NCBI GenBank assembly: GCA_019614645.1
Contig: JABWDB010000031.1
Coordinates: 1,364,001 to 1,428,000, forward strand
Reading direction: 5' to 3'
Source of the DNA: Stratiolaelaps scimitus
Lineage: Eukaryota > Arthropoda > Arachnida > Mesostigmata > Laelapidae
DNA length: 64,000 nucleotides
Both the position numbers and the translations under genes were made by a program. A model generated the notes under the pieces. The model searched no databases and was not told the DNA's origin. It saw only the letters and a program-made list of their open reading frames with translations. Below are positions 21,701 to 32,859 of the stretch, piece after piece; position 1 is the first letter of the stretch, and each line of letters begins with the position of its first letter.

Positions 21701-24700
21701 TAGATTCGCTGAAGGAAACTAGTGAGCTGTTCCCCGTGTTGCAATCATGGTTTTCGCCTAAACTCGTGTTATTTTTGCTTTTCGTTCGCTCTATTATAGA
21801 TTGCAATCGGGGGCAGCTGGATGTTTGTCGAACCGCATTTATGAACTCGCCGGTTTGGTCTCTGAACTGCGGTTTGATCTGAAGTGAGATTCGGGCTGTC
21901 ACAAATTTCAAATGAGACCAGCCATTTGTTGGGAGAAATTATGTTCATGGAAGGGTGCCACAGGCAGCATTGAGGGGGTTGATGCTGAGATGTCTCGGGT
22001 GGATTATTCTATGAAGGTGATGCAGGATAACTCGTTGCTTGAAGTGCCGATTGTCCAAGAAACAGTACTATTATTTTTAGTGCAACCAAGTTTAACGAAA
22101 TACGAACCCAACAGGAAGGCATACTTAACAATATATGCTTGCAGAATGTCGTATAAGTACACTTGTTTGTGATGACCATCCAGGTTATAGTGGGTATCGC
22201 TGAAGGATGCCGCCAGGCTAAATGCGCTCTGATCGGTGGCGAGACAGCTGAAATGCCGGGAATGTACTCTCCAGGAAATTACGACCTTGCAGGTTTCTCC
22301 GTCGGAGCCGTTGATAAAGATAAGGTAGCCTATTTCTTCACATTTTAAGACAGTGCTGAAAATCTAGATACAGATATAGATAAGGGCTAGATGTAACTGA
22401 AAACTGTGTTCGCTCTAACAACGTTGTCTATATACGCAAAGCCTCGTGCTGTTCAGACGTCAGCTGTTGTGTTTTTCTTCGTAGTCGCTCAAATTTCAGA
22501 GATGAAACCTCTGTGACTTTTGTTAATATAACAGGTACTTCCGCGGGAAGGCGACATCAACGATGGAGACATCGTGTTGGGCTTCAGTTCCTCAGGAATA
22601 CATTCGAATGGATATTCGCTCGTTCGAAAGGTCGTCGAGAGGTCGGGACTCAGCTATTCTGATCCTGCTCCGTTCGATGACTCCAAGTCACTCGGAGAGG
22701 TTTGTGCTTCGCGAATCCACGAATGAATCAACGAACGCAGAGTTACATTTGCAATGAACCTATGTGTGTGTCGACTCCGGCACTCAAGTTGGCGATTTCA
22801 TCATGATCTTATAAACTTACTAAACTCTTACCAAACGCCGGAATTGAGAAAGCAGAGAAAGTAGGCACAATAAAAACAATAACATATTGTTTAAAAAGTA
22901 ATTTGCTAAAGCGCACACAAAACAGATTGGTCGTTTTACAGCTAATTACACCTGAACCGGCGTTTACAAGAAACGTTTGTCAGAAACTATAAAACCATTT
23001 TACTAGTGGAGACACGCATAATGACAATGCCTTCGTCGCTATATATATATATATATATATATGTGATCGATGCCATTAGTTCATGATCTGTCAAAGTGAA
23101 CGTTAGCCAATACGCAAGGCCTATGTCTGCAGGTGCTCCTAACCCCGACGCGGATCTACGTCAAGCTTCTGATGAATGTTATCCGATCAGGAAAAATAAA
23201 AGCTCTTGCACACATCACCGGAGGCGGCCTAACAGAAAACATCCCCAGGGTGCTTAGCAAAGATTTCGGAGTCTTCCTCGACGCTGCCGAATGGTAATCG
23301 TAGCGATCAACGTTCACTCCCTCCTATGAGCCGCGCATGGATGTGGCACAATTTTAATCGATTTAATAGAACGAAGTACAAATGAAATTCACCTTGGCAA
23401 AGCGTATCTGCAGGGTGGCGCGAGATAGTTCTGTAGAAATCACTAGGTAATTAGCTGCTGATTTGCCACGTATGATGATATACAGTGTTGGCACAATATT
23501 AGTGTGCGAAACAGCTCGCTTCCGTTGCCATTTTTTCTTTGTCAAATTCATGGGATTGTAAATATGGCGATAGTGTTGCTGTAATCGTATTCGCAGGAAT
23601 CACATAATTACCCTAGGATTAATTATGTAATTAATGAATCGTGTAATTACCCTAGGACTAAGCTGAGGAAGAGGAGGGGTGAGAAAAATTAGAGTAAATT
23701 TAATTACTATTAACTATTGGCAAAATATACGAACGACTAAATCTTCACGAATAAATGAATCGAGTTGTGCGTAATATTTGCAGGTATATGCCACCAGTGT
23801 TTAGCTGGCTGCAATCAGAGGGAGCGATTGCCAACGATGAAATGCTGAAGACGTTTAATTGTGGCTTGGGAATGATCGCTATTGTTTCGCCAGAGAATGT
23901 TCAGGCCGTGGTGGATGAGACCGATCGAGAGGCCAGGGTTGTTGGCAAGGTTCTCGCTATCAAGGAAGGCTCACCACAGGTCAATGTCAGGTACGCATTC
24001 ACCTGTTTGGGTCTGTGTGAAGATTTTGTCCTGGAAAAATGAGTATCTAGTTCAGTTTGTCTATTAAGCGTTGGAGGTTGTCTAAATGATTATTTGATTA
24101 AATTCAGAGTTAAGTTCCTCAAGTGACAGTCTCCAATACTAAGTTATATTTCAATGTTTGCCCACAGTTTCAAGTTTCAAAATAACAGCGCTGTGATTTG
24201 TGAAATTCCAATATATGACAATCTGATAAAGAAATTTTTTAGCATATTTCTCAACTTGCTTTGTCTGTCTAAAATTTGTCCAGGACTATTCTTTTTTGTT
24301 GTTATAATAATAATAATAATATTAATGATTGATATGTCCAAATTATCTCAATTTTTCTGTTGGAGCTTTGAATTGCCTTTCCGTCTTAAAAATCTCGGAA
24401 TGACAGCTCTACATTTTAATTGGTCGGGCGGATTCGAATTTCAGAAATTTTGATGAATCAATCAATCGGTCGTCTGCGGAGCCGAAACCGCCCAAAAAGA
24501 AGTTTGCTGTCTTGATCTCGGGAACTGGCACCAACCTCCAAGCCCTCATTGACCACGTTAAGAACAAGGTACGACTAGATTCCATTGTGAAGTACCATTT
24601 TACATTTGTTCCCTTACTATGTATACGGCCAAACTAAAATAAGTAAGTTGGATAAATTATTGAGATTTGTAAACGTCATTATCCTAGAACATCAAAGTGT

Positions 24701-26111
24701 CTCTGAAATTCATTAAAATAATTATTAACGTCATAATTAACTCTAGTGGTTGGGTATTTTCGTGTGTCAAAATTTAAGGAGCGCCAGTCGGTGGCTGAGA
24801 TTGTTCTGGTGATTTCTAATGTTGACAGTGTCGAAGGCCTGAATCGGGCACATCGCGCCGGGATTCCAACGAAGGTTAGTAGCTTTTTGCAAATACTGAG
24901 ATCGTTGTAAAATGCTTCAATTATCGGAGACACTTGCCTGATAACACGGTCGAATGAATTTAAAAGAAACACAATGTTTATTGTTGTTGTTATTATTATT
25001 CTCGTTTCTGTCGCTGATCTCGACTTTTGTATTCCCAGGTGATCTCACACAAACTCTACAAATCACGCGAGGAGTTCGATAATAAGGTGCACGAGGCCTT
25101 GGTTACGGCTGGTGTTGAGTTCATCTGCCTGGCAGGATTCATGAGAATTGTGTCGAGCGAATTTATCCAGCGATGGTAAGTTGGCTTGCCTCAAACTTGG
25201 CAAGCCTCAAAGCGGAGACCACATTCTACGGAAACTTCCAATTGGTTGATTACCTACAAATTCAGTTAGACATATGGATGAATTACGCGTACGTTTCCAC
25301 TATAGCCGGCATTCTCGTTTAAAGTCGTATTGTTGTCTTACCTCAATTTAAGGTATGGAAAAATATTGAATGTACATCCAGCTCTGTTGCCGTCATTCAA
25401 GGGAGCCAACGCCCACAAGCAGGTGATTGAGAGCGGCGTGCGGATCAGTGGTTGTACGGTACGTACAGACGGTGTGCGAGTTATTACCACGAAATTTCGA
25501 ATGATAACGGCTTTTTTTTGTTAGAGATATTGTCTATTCTCTTCATTTCAATTACACGTGTTCACTTATTTACTTAGCAATTATTGTAAAATACGAGATT
25601 TCTGTCCTAAGGTGCGCAGTTTTGTTGTAACTGTAACCATGATTCCTATAAAGAAAAAAAGAGTTTATTTCCTGCAGGTTCATTTTGTGGCACCTGAGGT
25701 CGACGCCGGCGCTATCATCCTCCAGGCGCCTGTTCCTGTTGAGACGGACGATACTGTGGAGACACTTAGAGAACGCGTCAAAAAGGTTGTTACCTAAAAA
25801 ATCTCCTCATCATTTGTGGCTCATTTAGTAATTAGCTCATTTAGTAATGAGATGGATCTGTCTCCCTGCGTGTTTTACATATTAGCAAGGTACAAATAAC
25901 AGGGTGATTCGTTGTTGCACACCATTGATTAAACAAAAAAGAAAATTGAACAAATGGCACGTTGACGAAAATCGTCATTGTCTTAGTCCTAAAGTAAAAG
26001 TCCTCCTCCCTTTTGCAGGCGGAACACCGAATCTTCCCGGAGGCTATGGAACTGCTCGCTCGCGGGAAGATTTTACTTAGGCCCGATGGAAAGATTGCCC
26101 GCAAGAACTAA
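18791..26111 (+). CDS. GART: Trifunctional purine biosynthesis protein (GARS-AIRS-GART), complete
   Basis: Catalyses steps 2, 3 and 5 of de novo purine synthesis in the cytosol. There are 15 coding exons: 18791-18865, 19089-19211, 19481-19650, 19857-20936, 21490-21691, 22184-22324, 22535-22699, 23133-23293, 23784-23990, 24445-24568, 24779-24874, 25039-25175, 25353-25458, 25678-25785 and 26019-26111. All junctions are GT-AG and in frame, giving 995 residues (human about 1010). GARS covers about 1-430 ([17 protein letters not shown] near 227, RFGDPE near 291). AIRS covers about 465-775 ([31 protein letters not shown]). The formyltransferase runs from about 794 ([15 protein letters not shown]), with the catalytic N-x-H in [13 protein letters not shown] near 900-902 and the Asp of APEVDAG near 938. 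All key residues expected for the family are seen. Exon 4 is unusually long (1080 bp). Confidence 0.97.
18976..19050 (-). repeat. Repeat family C copy inside GART intron 1
   Basis: On the minus strand it reads GTCCGTCTTACAAAGCAATG, then TGGACGTTAAATGTTGGCTG and CCAGCCCGGAAA. It matches copies at 34753-34818, 45531-45616 and 58650-58701. It occupies the middle of the intron between 18866 and 19088. Confidence 0.75.
20937..21489 (+). promoter_or_regulatory. GART intron with stop codon formed at its donor (possible GARS-only isoform)
   Basis: Exon 4 ends GGCTGCTGG and the donor begins GTAAGC, so read-through gives Gly then TAA at 20938-20940. An unspliced, intron-polyadenylated transcript would encode the first domain plus the start of the AIRS linker, ending LFDLKAAG. 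Intronic polyadenylation giving monofunctional GARS is documented for the Gart genes of insects and vertebrates. No AATAAA occurs in this intron; the nearest variant I see is GATAAA near 21079. Confidence 0.5.
23041..23062. repeat. (AT)n microsatellite in GART intron
   Basis: A TA run of about 22 bases in the intron between 22700 and 23132. Confidence 0.95.
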
Positions 26112-26381
26112 GCGATCGGCCGTTTCTGTCCAGGGTAACCGCGGCCCAATGAAGTTAAACCAGGTGGTGGAAGGCAGCAAAATAAGAAGATAATAGTAGC
26201 TACATTATAATTTCCTACACCTGACGACGAACCGGTCTGCCCAGCTAAAGCATTATTAGAAAATGCTGCAGTATTCGAGTGAACAATGGCCGAACGCACC
26301 CCGATATACAAGAACCAACCAACCGGTTAAACAATATGGCGAAAGGATATGGCTTATGAAAAAGCCTCCGATAGGGAAACC

Positions 26382-26387
26382 AATAAA
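26382..26387 (+). terminator. Candidate polyadenylation signal for GART
   Basis: AATAAA lies 271 bases after the stop. Further AATAAA matches occur near 26553 and 26628-26640, so the real 3' end is not settled by sequence alone. Confidence 0.4.
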
Positions 26388-26639
26388 AAGGCACCTACTT
26401 GATTGAGTAGGTTGCTGTCGATTTGAGTCGCAGGCCTGCCCGCCTGCCGGCCAGCTAACTTTGTGCGAAGGTAGCCTAGTTGTAACCAAGGCCAAGGTCC
26501 ACTAGTTGATACACTAACATGGGCCAAATAATAGACTCCTGTTAATTGAAGAAATAAAGGATCGGGAAGGGGCAGCCGTTTGTTGCGCAGGAAGGCCGAC
26601 AGGTCGCCGTAGTTCGGCACGAGCAAGTGAATAAACGAA

Positions 26640-27017
26640 TAAATGGGCGAACAAATGACGAATGAAACTAATCCAATAACATTGGCGTGTTTATTGAAGT
26701 TAGCAGAGATGAGGGATTGTATCGATTCGCAAACAGACGTGTTGCATTTGGCTCATCGATGCTCTCGGGTGCGTAAATGTGTGAATATGTTCGGCACATA
26801 TAGAGATGGGTATTGGTTAGCTAATGATAGAAGAATCTGACAATCAACAGTTGCCTCTGAAAGGAGCCATATGCATTAGGGCCCATACATGCAGCCAGAT
26901 AGTGGCGATAATAATAGTAATAATAATATTAGAATAGTAATAAATTACTAAATGGAGCGATTTCAGTACATGTGAATAAGGTGGTCATAGTCACGAGGGT
27001 TTCCTTTCATTTTCAAT
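26640..27017. other. Intergenic, no gene seen
   Basis: Nothing supported apart from short AAT repeats near 26910-26945. Confidence 0.5.
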
Positions 27018-27037
27018 ATATATATATATATATATAT
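27018..27037. repeat. (AT)n microsatellite at mariner edge
   Basis: The TA run abuts the first recognisable mariner bases at 27038; a mariner target TA may have seeded or expanded into it. Confidence 0.85.
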
Positions 27038-28225
27038 CAGATTGACCCAAAAATAAGGAGAGTCCTATCGTCTTGCGTCGAATTCTTATTTTTGGCCTGT
27101 TTGAATTCAAATTTGGCGGATAGTGAGACACAACAATTAGCCAGCAGGCGGCGCGAAAGCCGCTAGCATTCGGCAATCGCTGGCCGTTCTGTTTTTTTCG
27201 AGCTAACCCTCAGCTATTCCCCTATGTGACAGGCCTCAGCTCTTAACCTTTTAGGTATTACTATGAGAACCTGTCGGGGCCACCTTTGCTTATTCTCTTC
27301 CTTACTCGTACCTGGCAAGAATCTTCAGATAAAGAAATATGATAAAGAACTCCAAACATTCTCCGCGTCTAACAGGATTTGAACCCAACACACACGTCCC
27401 TCCGGTCTAGCAGTCCAAGACGCTTACCACTAGACCATCCAGGGGATTCGTTGGCCGTTCGAAATGGCAACAGCCGGAGCAGGTCCCTCAGACTTGGATT
27501 TTCACAAAAGTGTCAGGTTTATGTTTCAAAAGAAGAAATGTCTAGCTGAAATCTATCGAAGGTTGGTTAGTGTCTACGGCTGTAATGCCCTGAATCAACG
27601 ACAGGTGTGCCGTTGGTATGCGTCCCGAATCTCAATTCGACGAACGGATCGAGATAATCGAAAAAGCTTTTGAGTAAACTAGAACTTGGTCAGTGACGAG
27701 TTTGTCGGCTAAACTTGGCGTGCCTCGTGAAACGTGTCGTCGAATTATTAAAAATAATTTGAGGATGCAGAATAAAAGTGGAAAATGAGTCCCTCATTAA
27801 CGCGGTCCTGGCCAACTGAAAATACCTAAGGAGTGCTCGTGAGACAATTTGAAGATATATAGGCAGCAAAAAAGTCGCTTAGAGCATACCGTTGCAGTGG
27901 ACGAGACATGGGTTAGCCTGTATAGGGGACAGGAAAAAGTGAAACTGTGGCTACGACCAGATGAACAGGCAATGGCGGTAGCAGTACCAAATAGACCAAA
28001 TAGAGAATGGTAGCGCTTGACATGGATTTCAACGGAATTTGCTACTACGAGATCTTGGGCTCAAAAGAAAAATTGGACTCGGCTCGATATCTCGAGTTCC
28101 TGAAGGGACTCATGAATAATTGGCATGGCGATGGGAAGCACCGAGTGTGGCTGCTCGATGACAATGGTTGGGCACATTGTATAAATGAAATTACCTTTTT
28201 CCTTGTTAAAGTCACTTGACAAAGG
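27038..28225 (+). mobile_element. Second mariner, truncated and interrupted by a SINE
   Basis: The left end begins CAGATTGACCCAAAAATAAG. The transposase start at 27464 reads MATAGAGPSDLDFHKS, with a helix-turn-helix region KKCLAEIYRRLVSVYGCNAL and RQVCRWYA. After frame breaks come VPRETCRRIIKNN, the first catalytic block VDETWVSLYRGQ (about 27898) and the second block HRVWLLDDNGWAHC (about 28138-28181). Stops interrupt it near 27670 and 27788. The third Asp block and right inverted end are missing, so the element is dead. The SINE at 27190-27447 sits in its 5' untranslated part. Confidence 0.85.
27190..27447 (-). mobile_element. Full-length tRNA-derived SINE (family SINE-A) inside the mariner
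   Basis: On the minus strand it starts TCCCCTGGATGGTCTAGTGG, with an A box (TGGTCTAGTGG) and a B box (GGTTCAAATCC) about 60 bases apart. A body with CGAGTAAGGAAGAGAAT follows, then the 3' module AGTAATACCTAAAAGGTTAA to CTGAGGG and an A-run tail. It is flanked by 13-base direct repeats TCGCTGGCCGTTC (27177-27189) and TCGTTGGCCGTTC (27448-27460), one mismatch apart. This defines the element's ends precisely at 258 bp. Confidence 0.9.
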
Positions 28226-28289
28226 AGGATAAATTGTTTGTCCAAATTGTTTGGACGATTAAAACTTAGTCATTCATTTGCATTGTACT

Positions 28290-28960
28290 GAATCAACTGC
28301 CACAGTGTACGTAACGGTAAATATTTGAACAATTTAATAGAAAGGTGAGTTTTTTAATTCGTAGTTTAGAAAAGGATGTTTCTTAATTTGAACGATTAAA
28401 AAATTTAAACTATTTAAGAAAAGTAAATTTTAAAAATTAAACAATAAAATAGAAGGGTGATTTTTTATATCCGCGATTTAAATAAAGTGTTTTTTATTTG
28501 AACATTTTAAAAATAAATATTTTTGTTATTAAGAAAATTGAGTAAAAAGTATAAAATTAAGTAGAAAATAAAAACATTAAGTTAAAAATAAAGAAAATTA
28601 ATTTAACAAATTAAGACGAACTAGTTAAACAATGGAATAATAATCCAAACATGAAGAAACAGAAATAAAAAGGTAAAACAAAATAGTCTAAAAAATAAAG
28701 AAAAGTTAATTCTAGAAATTAATAAAAATGAAATTATTTTAAACAATTAGGGAAAACAAAACTTAATTTATTTTAAATTTAAGAAGAGTAAATTAAACTT
28801 TTTAAATTTTGTAAGAGTAACTTTACCTTTGTTAATTTGAAAAAAGTAAATTTATTTTTTTAAACCATTAAAGAAGAGTAAATTTTTTTTAAACAGTTTA
28901 ATCAATTTAAGAACATCCATTTTAGCTAAGGTTAAACAATTTAGCGACCAAATCAGGTCA
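28290..28960. repeat. AT-rich degenerate low-complexity block
   Basis: Over 80 percent A+T by eye, with recurring AATTTAA/AAGAAAAGTAAATTT phrases. No open frame of interest. It ends near a small inverted pair, CAGGTCAGCTAAAG (28953) and CTTTAGCTGACCCG (28977). Confidence 0.7.
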
Positions 28961-30343
28961 GCTAAAGCACCTTAAGGCTTTAGCTGACCCGATTTGGTCA
29001 ATAGGGCCTTGGATGTTTGAGCTTGATTGCGCGTTATGAATTGGATTAAATTAGATCGCCGTGGAGTGGATATGATGTCAATAGAGCTTCTTTATTCCAT
29101 GGTTGTGCGTCCAAAATAACAAAATATTTTACTATGAAATAAAAGTTTGGTCGCCAAAACGCCACAGTAAACCTTTAATGTAGTGGTAACAGGTCATTCG
29201 GAGATATTTTGTACATCGGAAAAACTTTGTAGCTTTTTAACAGCACCGTGGACGTTGGAAAATGTTGGCTGGGAATCAGCACCGAAAGTTCACTCTTTAC
29301 ATTAGTAAGTTTAGAATAAATAGAACTATAAGTATCATTCTTTTGAATTTATCAGAGACCTCTCTTCTTTGTTGTTCCTCCCTTTCTGACCTACGGTATA
29401 CTTCCCATTTGCGCTGCCACACCGAATTCCGTTGTGAGTAGTTGCTTGTAGCAAATCGATGTTTGCATAATGTGCACTACAATTGCTCTATTAAAGTAAC
29501 GAAAACAACCATGACCACAAGGCTTTAATCTGGAGAATATTGGGTTGAATTAATTGAAGGATGTTGTTAGTCTCCGTCCAGTTACAGCCGTGCTTTACGC
29601 TGATTTTCAGCACGATACGATGCTTCACCTTTTACATTTGTGCTTGGTCTAAGAAACTGAACCAGCACTGAGCACATGTAAGCAAAAGACCCAAGTGTAA
29701 ACAGCCAAATTTTCACGTGGCATACGTTGGTTCGAAAGTTATGAAAATGAAACTACACCGATGGTTGCGGCTTAACGTGATCTTATTGAGCAAGACGACT
29801 ATGCGCTAAAAAGCGCCTTTGATTTGACTTCTTCAACTTGACGGCCAAGCTGACGTAGAGACGCGTAGAGAACACACGTTCACATCGTGACAGATCTCTA
29901 GTGGCTGAGGGTGTTCATTTGCCGTTTGCAGTCCCTGTAGTAGTAATGCATCTAGACTGAGATATATATATATGACGTTCTCTAAGGGTGTCAAACGTTG
30001 GGGGTAGGGACCGGAATTTTTTAGGGACTCCGTGAGGGTATGCCGGATTGCGGCTGTTTTCCAGGGGGCTCCCTCCCACTTGGGAGGCGTGGAGAAAACG
30101 GAATAGGTATTTCCGTTTTCCTCATAATAAAAAAAAAAAAAAAGGACAGACGATTCTCCTTCGTTATCCAATTGCTGCTATAATCCAATCGTTGTTACAG
30201 AGTCTAAACATTTCAGCTAAAACAGACCAGATTTTCCAGCAGGCGATTCCAATCGGAATTGAATATGCGACTTGTTTCGTGGGTGCACCAAGCACGTTAG
30301 CGGCATCCTCCATAATGGTCGCGCTCGATGATTTGCCGTATAA

Positions 30344-30345
<2 letters not shown>
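28961..30345. other. Intergenic, no gene seen
   Basis: A poly-A run sits near 30128-30143. Nothing coding can be supported. Confidence 0.5.

Positions 30346-30380
<35 letters not shown>
30346..30380. repeat. (AT)n microsatellite
   Basis: A pure TA run of about 35 bases. Confidence 0.95.
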
Positions 30381-30382
<2 letters not shown>

Positions 30383-31799
30383 CCGTTACTCAAGGCGCAC
30401 TTTAGCGAAACTACCAGTCGCGAATCGTTTCGGCTAGTCGATTCGGAAAGTTCTCGCATATCCCGCTGGCGGTTATCTTCGGTTTGTCTTGCGGTTTATG
30501 ATACTACTAGGAATTAATTCAAAAAGCAAACATAGAAACGAACCAATGTTCACTGTACTGGTTCGATCACTGTACAATGCTACCCCGAGGCAGGGTTTGT
30601 CTGAGTGAACTGCGCAAAGGTACTTGGATCTCTATGATGTGTATTAGATGAGCCAAAACGTGAACCAATTATGCGCTATAAATTTTCTGGAGGTGACTAT
30701 TGAGGTATTTCTCCAGCCTTCTCCAGATATCATTAATAAAAGCTAGAATTCGTTATTATAATGTTTTAATCAAATTAATATGATAAGGTAGACAGGCCAT
30801 GCAATCATACAAATTTCACTCGAATGGTGGAGATCGTAGATGCAATTATGCGAGTCATTAAATAGCTCAATTATCAACGCGGGAGGGCTTCGTTTGCGGG
30901 GTTTGTGCCTCTTCCACTTGATCGACGTCAAGTATCCAACGATGAAAGGAAGTCAAGCTGGCGCCCAATAACATTACTGTGAAAATTTAAAGCGCTAGTC
31001 AGACGGAACGTATGGGAGTTGAGGAACTTTCGAGCGAGTCTTGATCGACAGGTATCAGTTAAAAGGTATTAATAGACGTATTCTGCATGACGTCGTATTT
31101 CTGTTCTACCCACAGGCTATAATTAGCATCTTGAATTTACATTATTGTCGAACGTAATGCTATTCCTAGTCTGTTTTGACTTGTAAAAGTTACAATTGAT
31201 TGGCATGAACATGTCTGTCATGCTAAAAGAGATCCTAGTATATGAGATCTCACTCCAGTTCTTTGCAGGCATCATCCCGAGAGCCTTATCCGTAGTCTAA
31301 CCTCAACAACCTGCGCGAAACGGCAATTAAGCGGCGTGACACAGAGCCACCCAGTGAGTGACACCATTCGCCGAAGTGTTGAATAGGAATCATCATCTGA
31401 ATCGATCCACCATTCGACCATTCCCCCCCAGTGTCTCAGGCATTTCATTGGTAGGAGACAGCTAGATAACTAGCCTGTTTTTGTTCATTCGATCGCCTTA
31501 TCGGATTCTCTGATAAGGTGATTGTAGGGTACCGATACATATAATGGGTAAACGAATAGTAATTTATTCTAGCATACAGTGAAACAGTGCGCTGATACAT
31601 AATTGTTTTATAAGCGAATTTAATTCAGAGTGGTTCAGTTGTCAGGTTGTACTTTCAACGCGAGCTAACGACGTCCAACAACCTTTTGGCAAGGTGACCC
31701 TCCAAAGATTCTTCATTTGATGGCTACGCCAACTTTACCGCAGCTAAGCTATACCTGAGGGGGCTGATGAAGTTGACAGCAATTTATAACTAGGTCAGC
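30381..31799. other. Intergenic, no gene seen
   Basis: No supported feature. Confidence 0.5.
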
Positions 31800-32520
31800 C
31801 TTCTGGGTTAACGGCTGAGGTGTCGGGAATTAGTGATGAAAACAATCGCAGGTGGCAAGGTATGCACATTGATTATCAACTTAAAATGAACAAAATGTCT
31901 ACTACTTGGATTGACGAAATCCATAGATTGACTTATTGAAATACTTTTCCATTCACAAGTACGAACCTTATCGGTCGAAACTGGCCCAAGTTGTTGACAG
32001 TAGACTTCCGGTGTCAATCGTTTGGCCACCACGCAGGAAATCGTAGTGGACGATTCCACCGTTATTCCATCAAGCGCGGAAATCTCTTGGGAGAATGAAT
32101 GTGTTTCTTTGAAATACGGGCAGAGCTCGACCTGGTTCACACCACCTTCTCGAATGAGACCCATTTTTCATAGCAAAGAAAGGCACTTTGTTCCATTCAT
32201 TTTAAGTTCGTTGCGCTCACTCAATCGGTGATGAACCCATTCATTCAATGTAGACATGAAACCCAATTGCTGCAAGTGATTAATAATTGTTATGTGAGAA
32301 ACGGCAAAATCTACGCTCAATTCGTCCGAGTCATCCAGCTGCGGAGGCCTTCCTAAACGCGGAGCCTAACTTGAACGTTTTGAACTAATTGTAAATCTGG
32401 CGATTCCTTGATGCAATCCTCCCCAAAAACACCGTGAAAAGTTCGTAGAGTTTCCTCAACTTTAATTCCTAGTTTTGTGCTCGTATAAAAGAACAGCTCG
32501 AAATATCAATTTTTCGTTGT
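31800..32520 (-). pseudogene. Third mariner transposase remnant
   Basis: On the minus strand from about 32460 the frame reads KVEETLRTFHGVFGEDCIKE. From about 32360 it reads GRPPQLDDSDELSVDFAVSH, then ITIINHLQQLGFMSTLNEWV followed by HHRLSERNEL, matching the mariner GRP linker and second helix-turn-helix. A stop follows near 32170. In the next piece, 31808-32164, RLTPEVYCQQLGPVST matches the mariner block before the second catalytic Asp. Neither inverted end nor the catalytic DN and YSPDLAP blocks is visible, so it is an internal relic. Confidence 0.75.
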
Positions 32521-32558
32521 TCGTGTTTCCGTGACTAGCTGTCAAAGCTAAGCTGGAA

Positions 32559-32614
32559 CGCCTGTTTTTAACTGCTTTTAGAGGACCAACTCTAAAAGCA
32601 GTTAAAAACAGGCG
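32559..32614. repeat. 25-bp perfect palindrome with 6-base loop
   Basis: The left arm 32559-32583 begins CGCCTGTTTTTAACTGC. The right arm 32590-32614 is its exact reverse complement, with loop GACCAA. It lies about 40 bases beyond the N-terminal edge of the minus-strand mariner remnant. Confidence 0.93.
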
Positions 32615-32810
32615 ATCAAAATATAACCATATTTGTCAACGTGGGAGACGTCCCGGCGAATGCGCGAACTTTTGGAAAGATCCATCGAAATTTTGCAATT
32701 ACTTTCATACCAACCCAATACAATATAGTAGATACGCGGTTAGCCTGAAGCTCAGGCCGTTTCAGGACACGACCTTTCGCGCTCCATCCCTCGCCACTGT
32801 CGACCACTGA

Positions 32811-32814
<4 letters not shown>

Positions 32815-32842
<28 letters not shown>
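32815..32842. repeat. (AT)n microsatellite
   Basis: A pure TA run of about 28 bases. Confidence 0.95.
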
Positions 32843-32847
<5 letters not shown>

Positions 32848-32859
32848 TATCAGGGTGTA

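Noticed and set aside
23590..23660. Repeated ACCCTAGGA phrase with inverted TAATTA elements in a GART intron
   Set aside because: It is short and AT-rich; it could be a slippage duplication and does not support a regulatory call.
27369..27447. Possible tRNA gene on the minus strand
   Set aside because: It is the head of a SINE with defined ends and target duplication inside a mariner.
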